Shown here: positions 6,902-13,847 of the stretch, piece by piece
Numbering within the stretch: position 1 is the first letter of the stretch
Layout: the number at the start of each line of letters is the position of its first letter
Source: an uncultured Ruminococcus sp.
Lineage (GTDB): Bacteria > Bacillota > Clostridia > Oscillospirales > Acutalibacteraceae
DNA length: 13,847 nucleotides
Direction: 5' to 3'
Assembly (NCBI GenBank): GCA_902767125.1
Contig: CACXGJ010000067.1
Coordinates: 1-13,847, forward strand
The notes under the pieces: model-generated
What the model was told of the DNA's origin: nothing
The model's input: the letters and a program-made list of their open reading frames with translations, nothing else
The model's database searches: none
Translations under genes and position numbers: made by a program

Positions 6902-7615
6902 ATGAGTATGGGAAAAATACTTGTAGTAGATGATGATATAAATATTTGTGAGCTTCTCCGATTGTATATCGAAAAGGAGGGCTTCGATGTGGTTATCGCA
7001 AATGACGGCGGTCAGGCTGTGACAAAATTCAAGACCGAAAAGCCCAAGCCCGATCTTGTGATACTTGATATAATGCTCCCTGTATTTGACGGAAAACAGG
7101 TATGCAGGGAAATACGCAAAACTTCAAAGTGTCCGATAATCATGCTGACAGCAAAGGACGAGGTATTTGATAAGGTGCTGTGCTTTGAACTCGGTGCTGA
7201 CGACTATGTAGTAAAGCCCTTTGAAACAAAGGAGATAGTCGCAAGAATAAAGGCTGTCCTCCGAAGAACAAACGGTGACATAAGCGGTGAAAAGCCCGAA
7301 GTACAGGATCAAAAGGAAGTACGATATGATAAGCTCGTCATCAATCTGACAAACTATGAATTGAGAGTTGATGGCAAAAAAATAGATACTCCTCCAAAAG
7401 AAATGGAACTTATATATTACCTTGCAAGTAATCCGAACAGGGTATTCTCAAGAGATGACCTTTTGAATGAGGTATGGGGCTTCGACTATTACGGAGATTC
7501 AAGAACCGTTGATGTCCATATCAAGCGTTTGAGAGAAAAATTACAAGGCATTTCGCCAAAGTGGGAATTGAAAACTGTATGGGGAGTAGGTTATAAGTTT
7601 GAAAGAAAAGATTAA
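6902..7615 (+). CDS. OmpR/PhoB-family response regulator
   Basis: A 237-residue cytoplasmic transcription factor. The receiver domain (about 4-122) has the acidic pocket Asp10-Asp11-Asp12, the phospho-acceptor Asp56 (I-L-D-I-M-L-P), Thr83 and Lys105 (K-P-F). After a linker of about 20 residues, residues about 140-235 form an OmpR-type winged helix: P-P-K-E-M-E-L, N-x-V-F-S-R-D-D-L-L, R-T-V-D-V-H-I-K-R-L-R-E-K-L and a V-W-G-V-G-Y-K-F wing. The ATG at 6902 is 11 bases after GAAAGGTG; a second ATG two codons later is less well placed. The gene overlaps the sensor kinase by 17 bases. The architecture resembles WalR, ResD and CssR; with htrA downstream, an envelope-stress role is inferred, not shown. 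Confidence 0.95.
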   Translation: MSMGKILVVDDDINICELLRLYIEKEGFDVVIANDGGQAVTKFKTEKPKPDLVILDIMLPVFDGKQVCREIRKTSKCPIIMLTAKDEVFDKVLCFELGADDYVVKPFETKEIVARIKAVLRRTNGDISGEKPEVQDQKEVRYDKLVINLTNYELRVDGKKIDTPPKEMELIYYLASNPNRVFSRDDLLNEVWGFDYYGDSRTVDVHIKRLREKLQGISPKWELKTVWGVGYKFERKD

Positions 7616-9104
7616 AAATTTTTATTCAAAAAAATCCATATTCCGAAAATATATGAATGTGAGTGTCCTGATAGTTTTTTTCAGCTTTCTGATACTTGGG
7701 ATAATCCTTACTTTTACTATAACTACCTATTGGTCAAACGAAAAAAGACAGGTGCTTGACAACAGAGCCGACAATGTAGTAAACTTCATAAGACGACATT
7801 CGGCTATTGATCCGTCATTGGGCGTGGGCATCAATACAAGATTCTATATAACTCAACTTGACACGGTCGAGGAGCTGTTGAGACTGTATGCAGATGATGT
7901 CAAGGTTGATGTGATCGTGACGGATACCAACGCCAATCCCGTCATGATAGTAAGCTCCCTTGACGGCATAGACATAGAAGAAGTCAAAAACTCTCAAATA
8001 TCGCCCAAGATAGTAAAGAAAACCATTGAGGATTCGGAATATTTTTCAAGGGGTACGCTTGACGGTATCTATGAGACCGAAAGATATATTTCCGCAAAGC
8101 CCATATATTACAACAACAAAAGCAATATTATGGGAATAGTCATGGTGATATCCGATATCAGCGATATAGCATCTTTTACCGATATGGTCATGCGTATCTT
8201 CATACTGTCGGCAATAGCCACTCTTTCAATATCGGTTCTTGCAATAGGAATATTTTCATATAATTTTGTCAAGCCTATCAAGCAAGTTGCAAAAGCAACA
8301 AGACAGTTCGGTCGGGGTGATTTCAGTGTACGTGTGAATATCACAAGCGATGATGAGATAGGCGAGCTTGCAAAATCTTTCAATAACATGGCTGAATCAC
8401 TCTCGGCTTCAGAAAACGTCCGAAGAAGTTTTGTCGCCAATGTTTCACATGAACTGAAAACTCCGATGACAACCATTGCAGGATTTATTGACGGCATACT
8501 TGACGGCACTATCTCAAAGGAAAAACAAGATTATTATTTGAGCATTGTTTCGGAAGAAATAAAGCGTCTTGCAAGGCTTGTAAGATCAATGCTTGATCTC
8601 TCAAGACTTGACAGCGGTGAAATGAAGCTCAATTACCAGAGCTTCGATCTGCTTTCGATGCTCGTGACAATAGTCATAACATTCGAGCAGGAAATCGAGC
8701 GGAAAAATATTGAAATAAAAGGTCTTGATTCGATCTCGTCAAAAATGGTATACGGTGACAGGGATCTGCTGTATCAGGTGGTTTACAATCTGATCGAAAA
8801 TGCTGTAAAATTTACCAATGAAGACGGATATATTGAATTTAAGATAAATGAAAACTCCGAGCAAGTGAATTTCTCGATAAAGAACAGCGGACAGGGTATC
8901 AGCAAATCTGAAATAGGCTTGGTATTTGACCGCTTCTATAAGACCGACAAATCCAGGAGCAAGGATAAAAAAGGTCTTGGATTGGGCTTGTATCTTGTAA
9001 GAAGCATTATACGTATGCACGGAGGAGATATCAGTGCAAAAAGCGAATACGGTGAATACTGCGAGTTCGATTTCTATATCCCGAAAAAGCAGGAAAGAAA
9101 ATAA
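7599..9104 (+). CDS. Membrane sensor histidine kinase (HAMP-HisKA-HATPase)
   Basis: A 501-residue sensor kinase, partner of the preceding regulator. The start is TTG at 7599, eight bases after GGGGAGTAGG and inside the regulator's last codons. Transmembrane helices at about 19-42 and 197-220 flank an extracytoplasmic sensor region of about 150 residues that looks like a single PAS/Cache-like fold (inference). A HAMP linker follows (about 221-272, P-I-K-Q-V and D-D-E-I-G-E-L). The HisKA domain has His284 (S-H-E-L-K-T-P-M). The ATPase domain has the N box N397-L-I-E-N-A-V-K-F, G1 (N-S-G-Q-G-I), the F box (F-D-R-F-Y) and G2 (G-L-G-L-G-L, 459-464). All catalytic motifs are intact. It is a PhoR/ResE/WalK-type kinase; the signal is unknown. 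Only 29 bases separate it from htrA. Confidence 0.95.
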   Translation: MKEKIKNFYSKKSIFRKYMNVSVLIVFFSFLILGIILTFTITTYWSNEKRQVLDNRADNVVNFIRRHSAIDPSLGVGINTRFYITQLDTVEELLRLYADDVKVDVIVTDTNANPVMIVSSLDGIDIEEVKNSQISPKIVKKTIEDSEYFSRGTLDGIYETERYISAKPIYYNNKSNIMGIVMVISDISDIASFTDMVMRIFILSAIATLSISVLAIGIFSYNFVKPIKQVAKATRQFGRGDFSVRVNITSDDEIGELAKSFNNMAESLSASENVRRSFVANVSHELKTPMTTIAGFIDGILDGTISKEKQDYYLSIVSEEIKRLARLVRSMLDLSRLDSGEMKLNYQSFDLLSMLVTIVITFEQEIERKNIEIKGLDSISSKMVYGDRDLLYQVVYNLIENAVKFTNEDGYIEFKINENSEQVNFSIKNSGQGISKSEIGLVFDRFYKTDKSRSKDKKGLGLGLYLVRSIIRMHGGDISAKSEYGEYCEFDFYIPKKQERK

Positions 9105-9133
9105 TTTTTCAGAACTAAAGGAGTGATATTTTT

Positions 9134-10453
9134 ATGTATGAGCCTGACAATAACAGGAATGAGTCCTATAATGAAAATGACAGTCAAAGCAATGCTTTCA
9201 AAAATTATAATTACTCCTTCCAACCCGACCATAACAATATCACACCCCAAAAAAGAGGCAGCGGAACAAAGGCTGTCCTTTGGTTTGCGGCTGCCCTGAT
9301 GCTCGTCACTGCGATAAGTATTATAGTTATAGGAATGGCAAATCTTCGGGGAGGCATAAACATAACATTCGATTCCTCCTCAAATGATGATAAAATACCC
9401 TTTAACAGAAATTCAAATTCATCCTATGCTGCGGATACAGAGCTTTCCGATGCACCGAATGTATCAGCAGATCCAAACGGACCTCAAATATCAATATCGG
9501 AGACCTCTAAAAATGACATTTTCAATAATGCAAACCGTGCCTATAACAAGGCTGCTCCTTCGATCGTCTGCATAACATCATACGAACCCGGAAAAGATTA
9601 TATAATAAATAAAAACGGTGTCGGTTCAGGTATAGTGATAACCTCGGACGGATATATAGCAACCAACAGTCATGTTGTTGATGACGATAAAAATACAGGT
9701 GTCATGATAACGCTCACAAGCGGTGAGCAGTATCTTGGAACTATTATAGGTATCGACAAAAAGACTGACCTTGCCGTTATAAAAATAAATGCTGACGATC
9801 TGACACCTGCAGTCTTCGCTGATTCCGATGCTCTTTATGTCGGTCAGGATGCCTATGCCATAGGAAATCCGGGAGGTGCAAAATATTCAAACTCCCTGAC
9901 CAAAGGCACTATCTCGGCACTCAACAGAGTTCTTTCGGACGGCTATGTAAAATATATACAGACCGATGCCGCAATAAATCCCGGTAATTCGGGAGGTGCA
10001 TTGATTGATGATCAGGGCAGTGTCATAGGAATGAATACCGTCAAGATAGTAGGTACAAACTATGAGGGAATGGGCTTTGCGATACCGAGCGATCAGGTCA
10101 TTGAAGTAATAAATAAGCTTATCAAATACGGCTATGTCAATGACCGTGGAACCTTGAGGATTGAAGGAACAAACTGCACTCTGTATCAGTCAAAAACAAA
10201 AAACATCCCTCAAGGTATAATAATAACAAAAATATTGCCTGAAAGTCCCCTCAATGTTACAGGCGTAAAGGAAAAGGATATCATTACGGCGGTCAATGAC
10301 ACTGTCGTAAAGGACTTTACAAGCTTTATTGATGAATTGAGTGCCTTTAAACCGGGCGATGAGATAACCCTGACCATATTCAGAGTTCCCGAGGACAACA
10401 GATTTGAACCGTTCAGCTTTAATATTACGATAGCTTTGATACCCGATGAATAA
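9134..10453 (+). CDS. htrA: HtrA/DegP-type membrane-anchored serine protease with PDZ domain
   Basis: A 439-residue envelope quality-control protease. The ATG at 9134 follows a near-perfect ribosome site, AAAGGAGTGAT. An Asn-rich cytoplasmic N terminus (1-45) precedes one signal-anchor helix (about 48-70) and an Asn/Ser-rich low-complexity linker (about 75-130). The trypsin-like domain (about 130-335) has the complete triad His180 (T-N-S-H-V-V), Asp212 (K-T-D-L-A-V-I) and Ser286 (G-N-S-G-G-A-L). One PDZ domain follows (about 341-437, I-P-Q-G-I-I-I-T-K-I-L-P-E-S-P). The order matches HtrA-like proteases of Firmicutes. It is the last gene of the regulator-kinase operon, which suggests that it is the target or part of the feedback of that system. 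Its ribosome site is nearly complementary to a segment of the candidate small RNA downstream. Confidence 0.95.
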   Translation: MYEPDNNRNESYNENDSQSNAFKNYNYSFQPDHNNITPQKRGSGTKAVLWFAAALMLVTAISIIVIGMANLRGGINITFDSSSNDDKIPFNRNSNSSYAADTELSDAPNVSADPNGPQISISETSKNDIFNNANRAYNKAAPSIVCITSYEPGKDYIINKNGVGSGIVITSDGYIATNSHVVDDDKNTGVMITLTSGEQYLGTIIGIDKKTDLAVIKINADDLTPAVFADSDALYVGQDAYAIGNPGGAKYSNSLTKGTISALNRVLSDGYVKYIQTDAAINPGNSGGALIDDQGSVIGMNTVKIVGTNYEGMGFAIPSDQVIEVINKLIKYGYVNDRGTLRIEGTNCTLYQSKTKNIPQGIIITKILPESPLNVTGVKEKDIITAVNDTVVKDFTSFIDELSAFKPGDEITLTIFRVPEDNRFEPFSFNITIALIPDE

Positions 10454-10481
10454 TTTTTTTTAAAAAAATATAAAAAAACTA

Positions 10482-10510
10482 TTGAAAAAGTCAGAATTTT
10501 ATGCTATCAT
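10482..10510 (+). promoter_or_regulatory. Promoter downstream of htrA, upstream of a terminator
   Basis: TTGAAA at 10482-10487 and TATCAT at 10505-10510 are separated by 17 bases, with TGC before the -10 (extended -10). The predicted start is near 10517. No reading frame with a ribosome site follows before the terminator at 10576-10617, so it likely drives a short untranslated RNA. Confidence 0.6.
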
Positions 10511-10516
10511 TATCAC

Positions 10517-10617
10517 ATAAATTCGATTATTTGTTTCGTGTTGTTTTCGTTTTTTTTCATTATCACTTCCTTTGGCACAAAGTGCAGTCCCTTCAAAGAC
10601 TGCACTTTGTGTTTTTT
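10517..10617 (+). ncRNA. Candidate small RNA with anti-Shine-Dalgarno segment
   Basis: About 100 bases lie between a good promoter (10482-10510) and a 14-bp intrinsic terminator. The transcript would be U-rich and little structured up to about 10575, with no plausible coding frame. Just before the terminator hairpin it carries ATCACTTCCTTT (10562-10573), which differs by one base from the 16S rRNA 3' tail (ATCACCTCCTTT). It could therefore pair along 12 positions, with one G-U, to a full Shine-Dalgarno sequence. A role as an SD-binding regulator is inference. Alternatives are a leader of the 10785 gene with a conditional terminator, or the htrA terminator plus a chance promoter. Confidence 0.45.
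10576..10617 (+). terminator. Strong intrinsic terminator after htrA and the candidate small RNA
   Basis: A perfect 14-bp stem, CACAAAGTGCAGTC (10576-10589) with GACTGCACTTTGTG (10598-10611), encloses an 8-base loop and is followed by six T (10612-10617). The opposite strand lacks a U run, so it acts in the + direction only. It can end both htrA read-through and the short transcript. Confidence 0.93.
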
Positions 10618-10644
10618 ATCTGAAGCCTTAAACTGCAATGAGAA

Positions 10645-10671
10645 TTATACCTGCCACATTTTCAGGTATAA
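10645..10671. repeat. Inverted repeat in the htrA-EAL gap
   Basis: A perfect 9-bp dyad, TTATACCTG (10645-10653) and CAGGTATAA (10663-10671), around a 9-base centre. No U run follows, so it is not a typical terminator. It may be a protein-binding site; no function is assigned. Confidence 0.5.
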
Positions 10672-10690
10672 GAGTCCTCAAAAGTCGCTA

Positions 10691-10710
10691 TTTTCAATTT
10701 ATTGAAAATG
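10691..10710. promoter_or_regulatory. Palindrome just upstream of the EAL-gene promoter
   Basis: A perfect 8-bp dyad, ATTTTCAA and TTGAAAAT, around TTTA. It ends five bases before the -35 box at 10716, where an activator site or AT-rich UP element would lie. Candidate operator only. Confidence 0.4.
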
Positions 10711-10715
10711 TGCAT

Positions 10716-10744
10716 TGACAAAACATTCTAAAAATAGTATTATT
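10716..10744 (+). promoter_or_regulatory. Promoter of the GGDEF/EAL gene
   Basis: A perfect TTGACA at 10716-10721 is followed, 17 bases later, by a TAT-rich -10 at about 10739-10744. The start near 10751 leaves a leader of about 34 bases with GGGGAGG before the ATG at 10785. The leader is too short for a cyclic-di-GMP riboswitch. Confidence 0.7.
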
Positions 10745-10784
10745 TTTTAAGTGGAGTTTTTTATCGTGGGGAGGCTTGCTAATT

Positions 10785-13649
10785 ATGAATAATACAAATG
10801 AATATAATTATTCAGAAGAACAGAGAAGGTTTATCGAAACTTCTGTAATTCCGTTTGCCTTTTTTATCATCAAAAACAACAAAGTCAAGACTATCCTTGT
10901 TTCCGACGGTCTGTGCCGTCTCATGGCAGATGACAGGGACAATATCTATGTTTGTCTTGAACATGATATATATGATTACATACATAAGGAAGATGTCGAT
11001 AATGTGAGAAAAAAATGCCGTGATTTCTTCTTTCATGACGGTGAACTCAATACATCATTCCGTGTCAAGCTGAAAGCCGACAACCAATATCACAACATAT
11101 ATCTCAACGGAAAAAAAATATCATCGGATACGGGGGAACCTATGTTCGTTCTATGGTACAATGATATAAACATAAAGCAATATGATACCGAGGGCATAAA
11201 AGAAAAAGAGGAATTTATTGAATTTCTCAAGGGAGAAGCCAATGATATGTCCTTCAACTCCTTCGGATACAAGGGCTATTCCGTCTGGAATATCACGCTT
11301 GATACGCTTATATCCGAATCAAGTCTCGGATATTCCTCAAGCCTTTTGGGAGACAACTGCAGCTATTCCGAGTATTACAGTCTGAATAAGGGCTGGCTCA
11401 TAGAAAATGATGATGTGGAATACTTCTCCTGTCTCTCACCCGAATATATAAAGGAGAATTTTGAAAAATTCGATGTCGACAGCCACATATTCACATTCGG
11501 CTCATCCTCGGGACAGATAAGCGTAAAAATAACTCCCTCTGTTTCGATGAAGCCCGAAACAGGTGAGATATATCTCAAGCTTCAGGCTGAAAATGTCACA
11601 GACAGTGTCGTTTATGAAACAATGGTCTATTCCTCCGCAAAAACCTCTGAATTTATGGCTCATATCGACGGCAATTCGGGCAATGTCTATTTTATCGAAA
11701 AAGGGATAAAAACCAAATATCCTCTTTCCGAAATGCTCCCTATTTTTTCGGCTCACTTCGGATATAATTTCAAAAATACATATCAGGTACTGACCTTCAT
11801 CGAATACAAGTGCGGCAGGAATACCAATGCCATTATCATAAACCGTATCTCAAACGACTGCATAAAAAGCATAAGGCTTGAAATAATCAACAAAGAAGAA
11901 AAACAATATTTTATGTGCTGTTCGGATGTAACTCACCTTATGAAGCTCAAGGTCAATTCTTACTATGATGATCTGACAGGTCTGCCGAATATGTCCGCAT
12001 TCCGCATGATTTCACAGGAACAGATCAAAAAAATGCGTGAGGAATCAAAGACACCTGCTATTGTATATTTTGATGTGCGTGATATGAAAGCGATAAACGA
12101 AAAATACAGCTTTGAATGCGGAAACAGTATACTCATTAATACAGCATATATATTGAAAAGTGTATTTTCGGGGGATCCCGTTTCACGTCTCGCCGAGGAT
12201 CATTTTGTTGTCCTTTCCGACAGGAAAAGCCTTGAACAGCGTATCGAAAATGTACATGAACAGATATTCAAAAATCCTATCGGCATACCTGTACAGATAT
12301 GTGCAGGCATATACATAGACAACGGACATCATATAGATATAGATTCCATGTGCGACCGTGCAAGACTTGCCTGCAAGAGCCTTAAAGGCGATTACAGCCG
12401 TAAGTACAGAATATTCGACAACAATATGTTCGATGATTACCACAAGAGAAGATACATATTATCGCACTTCGATGAGGCTCTCAAAAACGAATATATAAAG
12501 GTTTACTATCAGCCGATAGTCAGATGTCTTACAGGAAATGTCTGTGATATGGAAGCTCTCTGCCGCTGGGAAAAGCCCGACAGGGGCGTGGTTCAGCCCT
12601 CACAGTTCATATCTGTGCTTGAAGAACACCGACTGATATACAAACTCGATTTCTATATGCTGAAAAAAATATGTGAAGACCTTGATATGTTAAGACACCG
12701 AAACTTTCCTCTCATCCCTGTTTCAGTCAATTTATCAAGGATAAACTTTGAAATGTGCGATGTGGCGGAGGAAGTCATAAAAATAGTTGACAGCTACCGC
12801 ATCCCCCACAAGCTTATTACAATAGAAATAACCGAAAGTGCTTTTATAAATAATCCGTCATTTCTCAACGTACAGATAAACCGATTACGTGAAGCAGGCT
12901 TTGATGTATGGATGGACGATTTCGGAAGCGAATATTCATCTCTAAACACACTTCAGGAATTTACCTTTGACCTGATAAAGCTCGATATGAAGTTTATGAA
13001 GAATTTCAGTACAACAGGCAAAAATTCCTCTATACTGAACGATGTCATAAGCATGGTCTCAAAGCTCGGTATACATACACTTGCAGAGGGTGTTCAGTCG
13101 AAGGAACAGCTTCATTTTCTGCGTGACATAGGCTGTGAAAAGGCTCAAGGCTTCTTGTTCAGCCATCCTATGACCATCGACTATTTCATTGAAAAATACT
13201 ATAAAAATACAGGTCTTTGTTATGATGACGTCTCAATGTCCGAATATTATGAGCGAATAGGTGAAGTAAGACTTGACAATTCCCTGCTCTCCGAATACAA
13301 GGTAAAATTTGACGGAACATATCTGAATGTTCCTGCGGCTGTTGTTGAGTACCGCAATAACAGGTTCAAAATACTTAAAGCGAATGAAGCATACAAAAGA
13401 TTCTTTGAAAAAATAGGCTTTGGCGAGGCTGTTTCAAACAACGAATACAAGGAGTGGGAGAATCAGCCGTCACAGGAATTTACCCGTGCCGCTATAAAAT
13501 GCCTTGTCACAAACGGGAATGAAAGTATCATAAATGACCTCGAAAACGGCTATATCGTTTCATCAAAGCTGATCTGCATATCATACAACTATTCAAAGGA
13601 TATAGGTGCTTTTATAGTCATAATCGAAAAATACAAAAAGAATATGTGA
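10785..13649 (+). CDS. PAS-like/degenerate GGDEF/EAL protein, probable cyclic-di-GMP phosphodiesterase
   Basis: A soluble 954-residue protein without membrane helices. The ATG at 10785 is chosen because GGGGAGG (10768-10774) lies ten bases upstream; the TTG at 10776 is one base from it. Residues 1-130 look PAS-like; about 160-275 and 280-390 are two further sensor-like regions (inference). The GGDEF domain (about 392-545) starts D-D-L-T-G-L-P-N, but its signature is A-E-D-H-F (470-474) instead of G-G-D-E-F, so cyclase activity is unlikely. The EAL domain (about 557-805) keeps every expected residue: Glu590 (M-E-A-L), Asn649 (S-V-N-L-S), Glu681 and Glu684 (E-I-T-E-S), Asp711-Asp712 (D-D-F-G), Lys733, Glu768 (A-E-G-V) and Gln788. 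A further PAS-like domain of about 130 residues follows the EAL domain (about 822-954). Predicted to hydrolyse cyclic-di-GMP in response to cytosolic signals. Monocistronic. Confidence 0.9.
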   Translation: MNNTNEYNYSEEQRRFIETSVIPFAFFIIKNNKVKTILVSDGLCRLMADDRDNIYVCLEHDIYDYIHKEDVDNVRKKCRDFFFHDGELNTSFRVKLKADNQYHNIYLNGKKISSDTGEPMFVLWYNDINIKQYDTEGIKEKEEFIEFLKGEANDMSFNSFGYKGYSVWNITLDTLISESSLGYSSSLLGDNCSYSEYYSLNKGWLIENDDVEYFSCLSPEYIKENFEKFDVDSHIFTFGSSSGQISVKITPSVSMKPETGEIYLKLQAENVTDSVVYETMVYSSAKTSEFMAHIDGNSGNVYFIEKGIKTKYPLSEMLPIFSAHFGYNFKNTYQVLTFIEYKCGRNTNAIIINRISNDCIKSIRLEIINKEEKQYFMCCSDVTHLMKLKVNSYYDDLTGLPNMSAFRMISQEQIKKMREESKTPAIVYFDVRDMKAINEKYSFECGNSILINTAYILKSVFSGDPVSRLAEDHFVVLSDRKSLEQRIENVHEQIFKNPIGIPVQICAGIYIDNGHHIDIDSMCDRARLACKSLKGDYSRKYRIFDNNMFDDYHKRRYILSHFDEALKNEYIKVYYQPIVRCLTGNVCDMEALCRWEKPDRGVVQPSQFISVLEEHRLIYKLDFYMLKKICEDLDMLRHRNFPLIPVSVNLSRINFEMCDVAEEVIKIVDSYRIPHKLITIEITESAFINNPSFLNVQINRLREAGFDVWMDDFGSEYSSLNTLQEFTFDLIKLDMKFMKNFSTTGKNSSILNDVISMVSKLGIHTLAEGVQSKEQLHFLRDIGCEKAQGFLFSHPMTIDYFIEKYYKNTGLCYDDVSMSEYYERIGEVRLDNSLLSEYKVKFDGTYLNVPAAVVEYRNNRFKILKANEAYKRFFEKIGFGEAVSNNEYKEWENQPSQEFTRAAIKCLVTNGNESIINDLENGYIVSSKLICISYNYSKDIGAFIVIIEKYKKNM

Positions 13650-13660
13650 CATAAAAATTC

Positions 13661-13688
13661 ACGGAACAGCTATGGCTGTTCCGTTTTT
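13661..13688 (+). terminator. Intrinsic terminator of the GGDEF/EAL gene
   Basis: A perfect 10-bp stem, ACGGAACAGC (13661-13670) with GCTGTTCCGT (13675-13684), encloses a TATG loop and runs into a T tract. It lies 11 bases after the stop codon. Confidence 0.92.
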
Positions 13689-13740
13689 GTCATACTATTT
13701 TTTTGATCATGCCATTTTCATATAACACTGACGCTGCTAC

Positions 13741-13847
13741 TCAAAATATGGACAAATATACCCATATTGAGAAAATTCCTGTTTCATCGTATCCGACTTT
13801 GCCAAAGCTACCATCGTTTTTGTGACACTCCACAGGCGTAAATTCCC
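13741..13847 (-). other. Unassigned right end, possible 3' end of a minus-strand gene
   Basis: On the minus strand one frame is open from the window edge to a TGA at 13741-13743, about 34 residues, including K-N-D-G-S-F-G-K-V-G-Y-D-E. Another minus frame is also open over nearly the same span, and a 38-codon plus-strand frame (13709-13825, ATG, no ribosome site) overlaps both. I recognise no family and cannot choose between them. Confidence 0.2.

Noticed and set aside
10454..10784. Cyclic-di-GMP (GEMM) riboswitch before the EAL gene
   Set aside because: The conserved GEMM core is not visible, and the predicted leader after the 10716-10744 promoter is only about 34 bases.

Overview
The window looks like a chromosomal segment of a low-to-middle GC Gram-positive anaerobe of class Clostridia. 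A Ruminococcus-like member of the Oscillospiraceae is my best guess, from the gene families, the AT-rich promoters, strong AAGGAG-type ribosome sites, frequent ATA codons and the MurT/GatD-type cell-wall pair. The genus is inference. I see no rRNA, tRNA, CRISPR array, prophage or insertion sequence.

Layout. (1) 121-2247 (+): a SulP-family anion transporter with a STAS domain and an unusual charged C-terminal tail. It ends at a bidirectional hairpin shared with the opposing operon. (2) 4653-2289 (-): a three-gene operon read from a consensus promoter: a DUF2185/Imm33-like protein, tgt (queuine tRNA-ribosyltransferase, start overlapping the previous stop) and yajC, which also has its own promoter in the tgt-yajC gap. 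(3) 4835-6810 (+): a divergent murT/gatD-like pair, read away from the previous operon. (4) 6902-10453 (+): an OmpR-type response regulator, a membrane sensor kinase and an HtrA-type membrane-anchored serine protease, in one tightly packed operon that resembles an envelope-stress module. (5) 10454-10784: a 331-base gap that holds a promoter followed about 100 bases later by a 14-bp hairpin terminator (a candidate small RNA), then two dyads and a promoter for the next gene. (6) 10785-13649 (+): a multi-domain cyclic-di-GMP protein with a degenerate GGDEF and an apparently intact EAL domain, closed by a terminator. (7) 13690-13847: an unassigned end with only ambiguous short reading frames.

The strongest leads are two. 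First, the GatD homologue has no cysteine or histidine at the glutaminase catalytic positions, and its MurT partner has changed motifs at the matching interface, so this pair probably does not do canonical glutamine-dependent amidation of lipid II. Second, the candidate small RNA after htrA carries a 12-base copy (one C-to-T change) of the 16S rRNA anti-Shine-Dalgarno tail, which could pair with ribosome binding sites, including that of htrA just upstream. All assignments come from reading motifs by eye; no database search was run.
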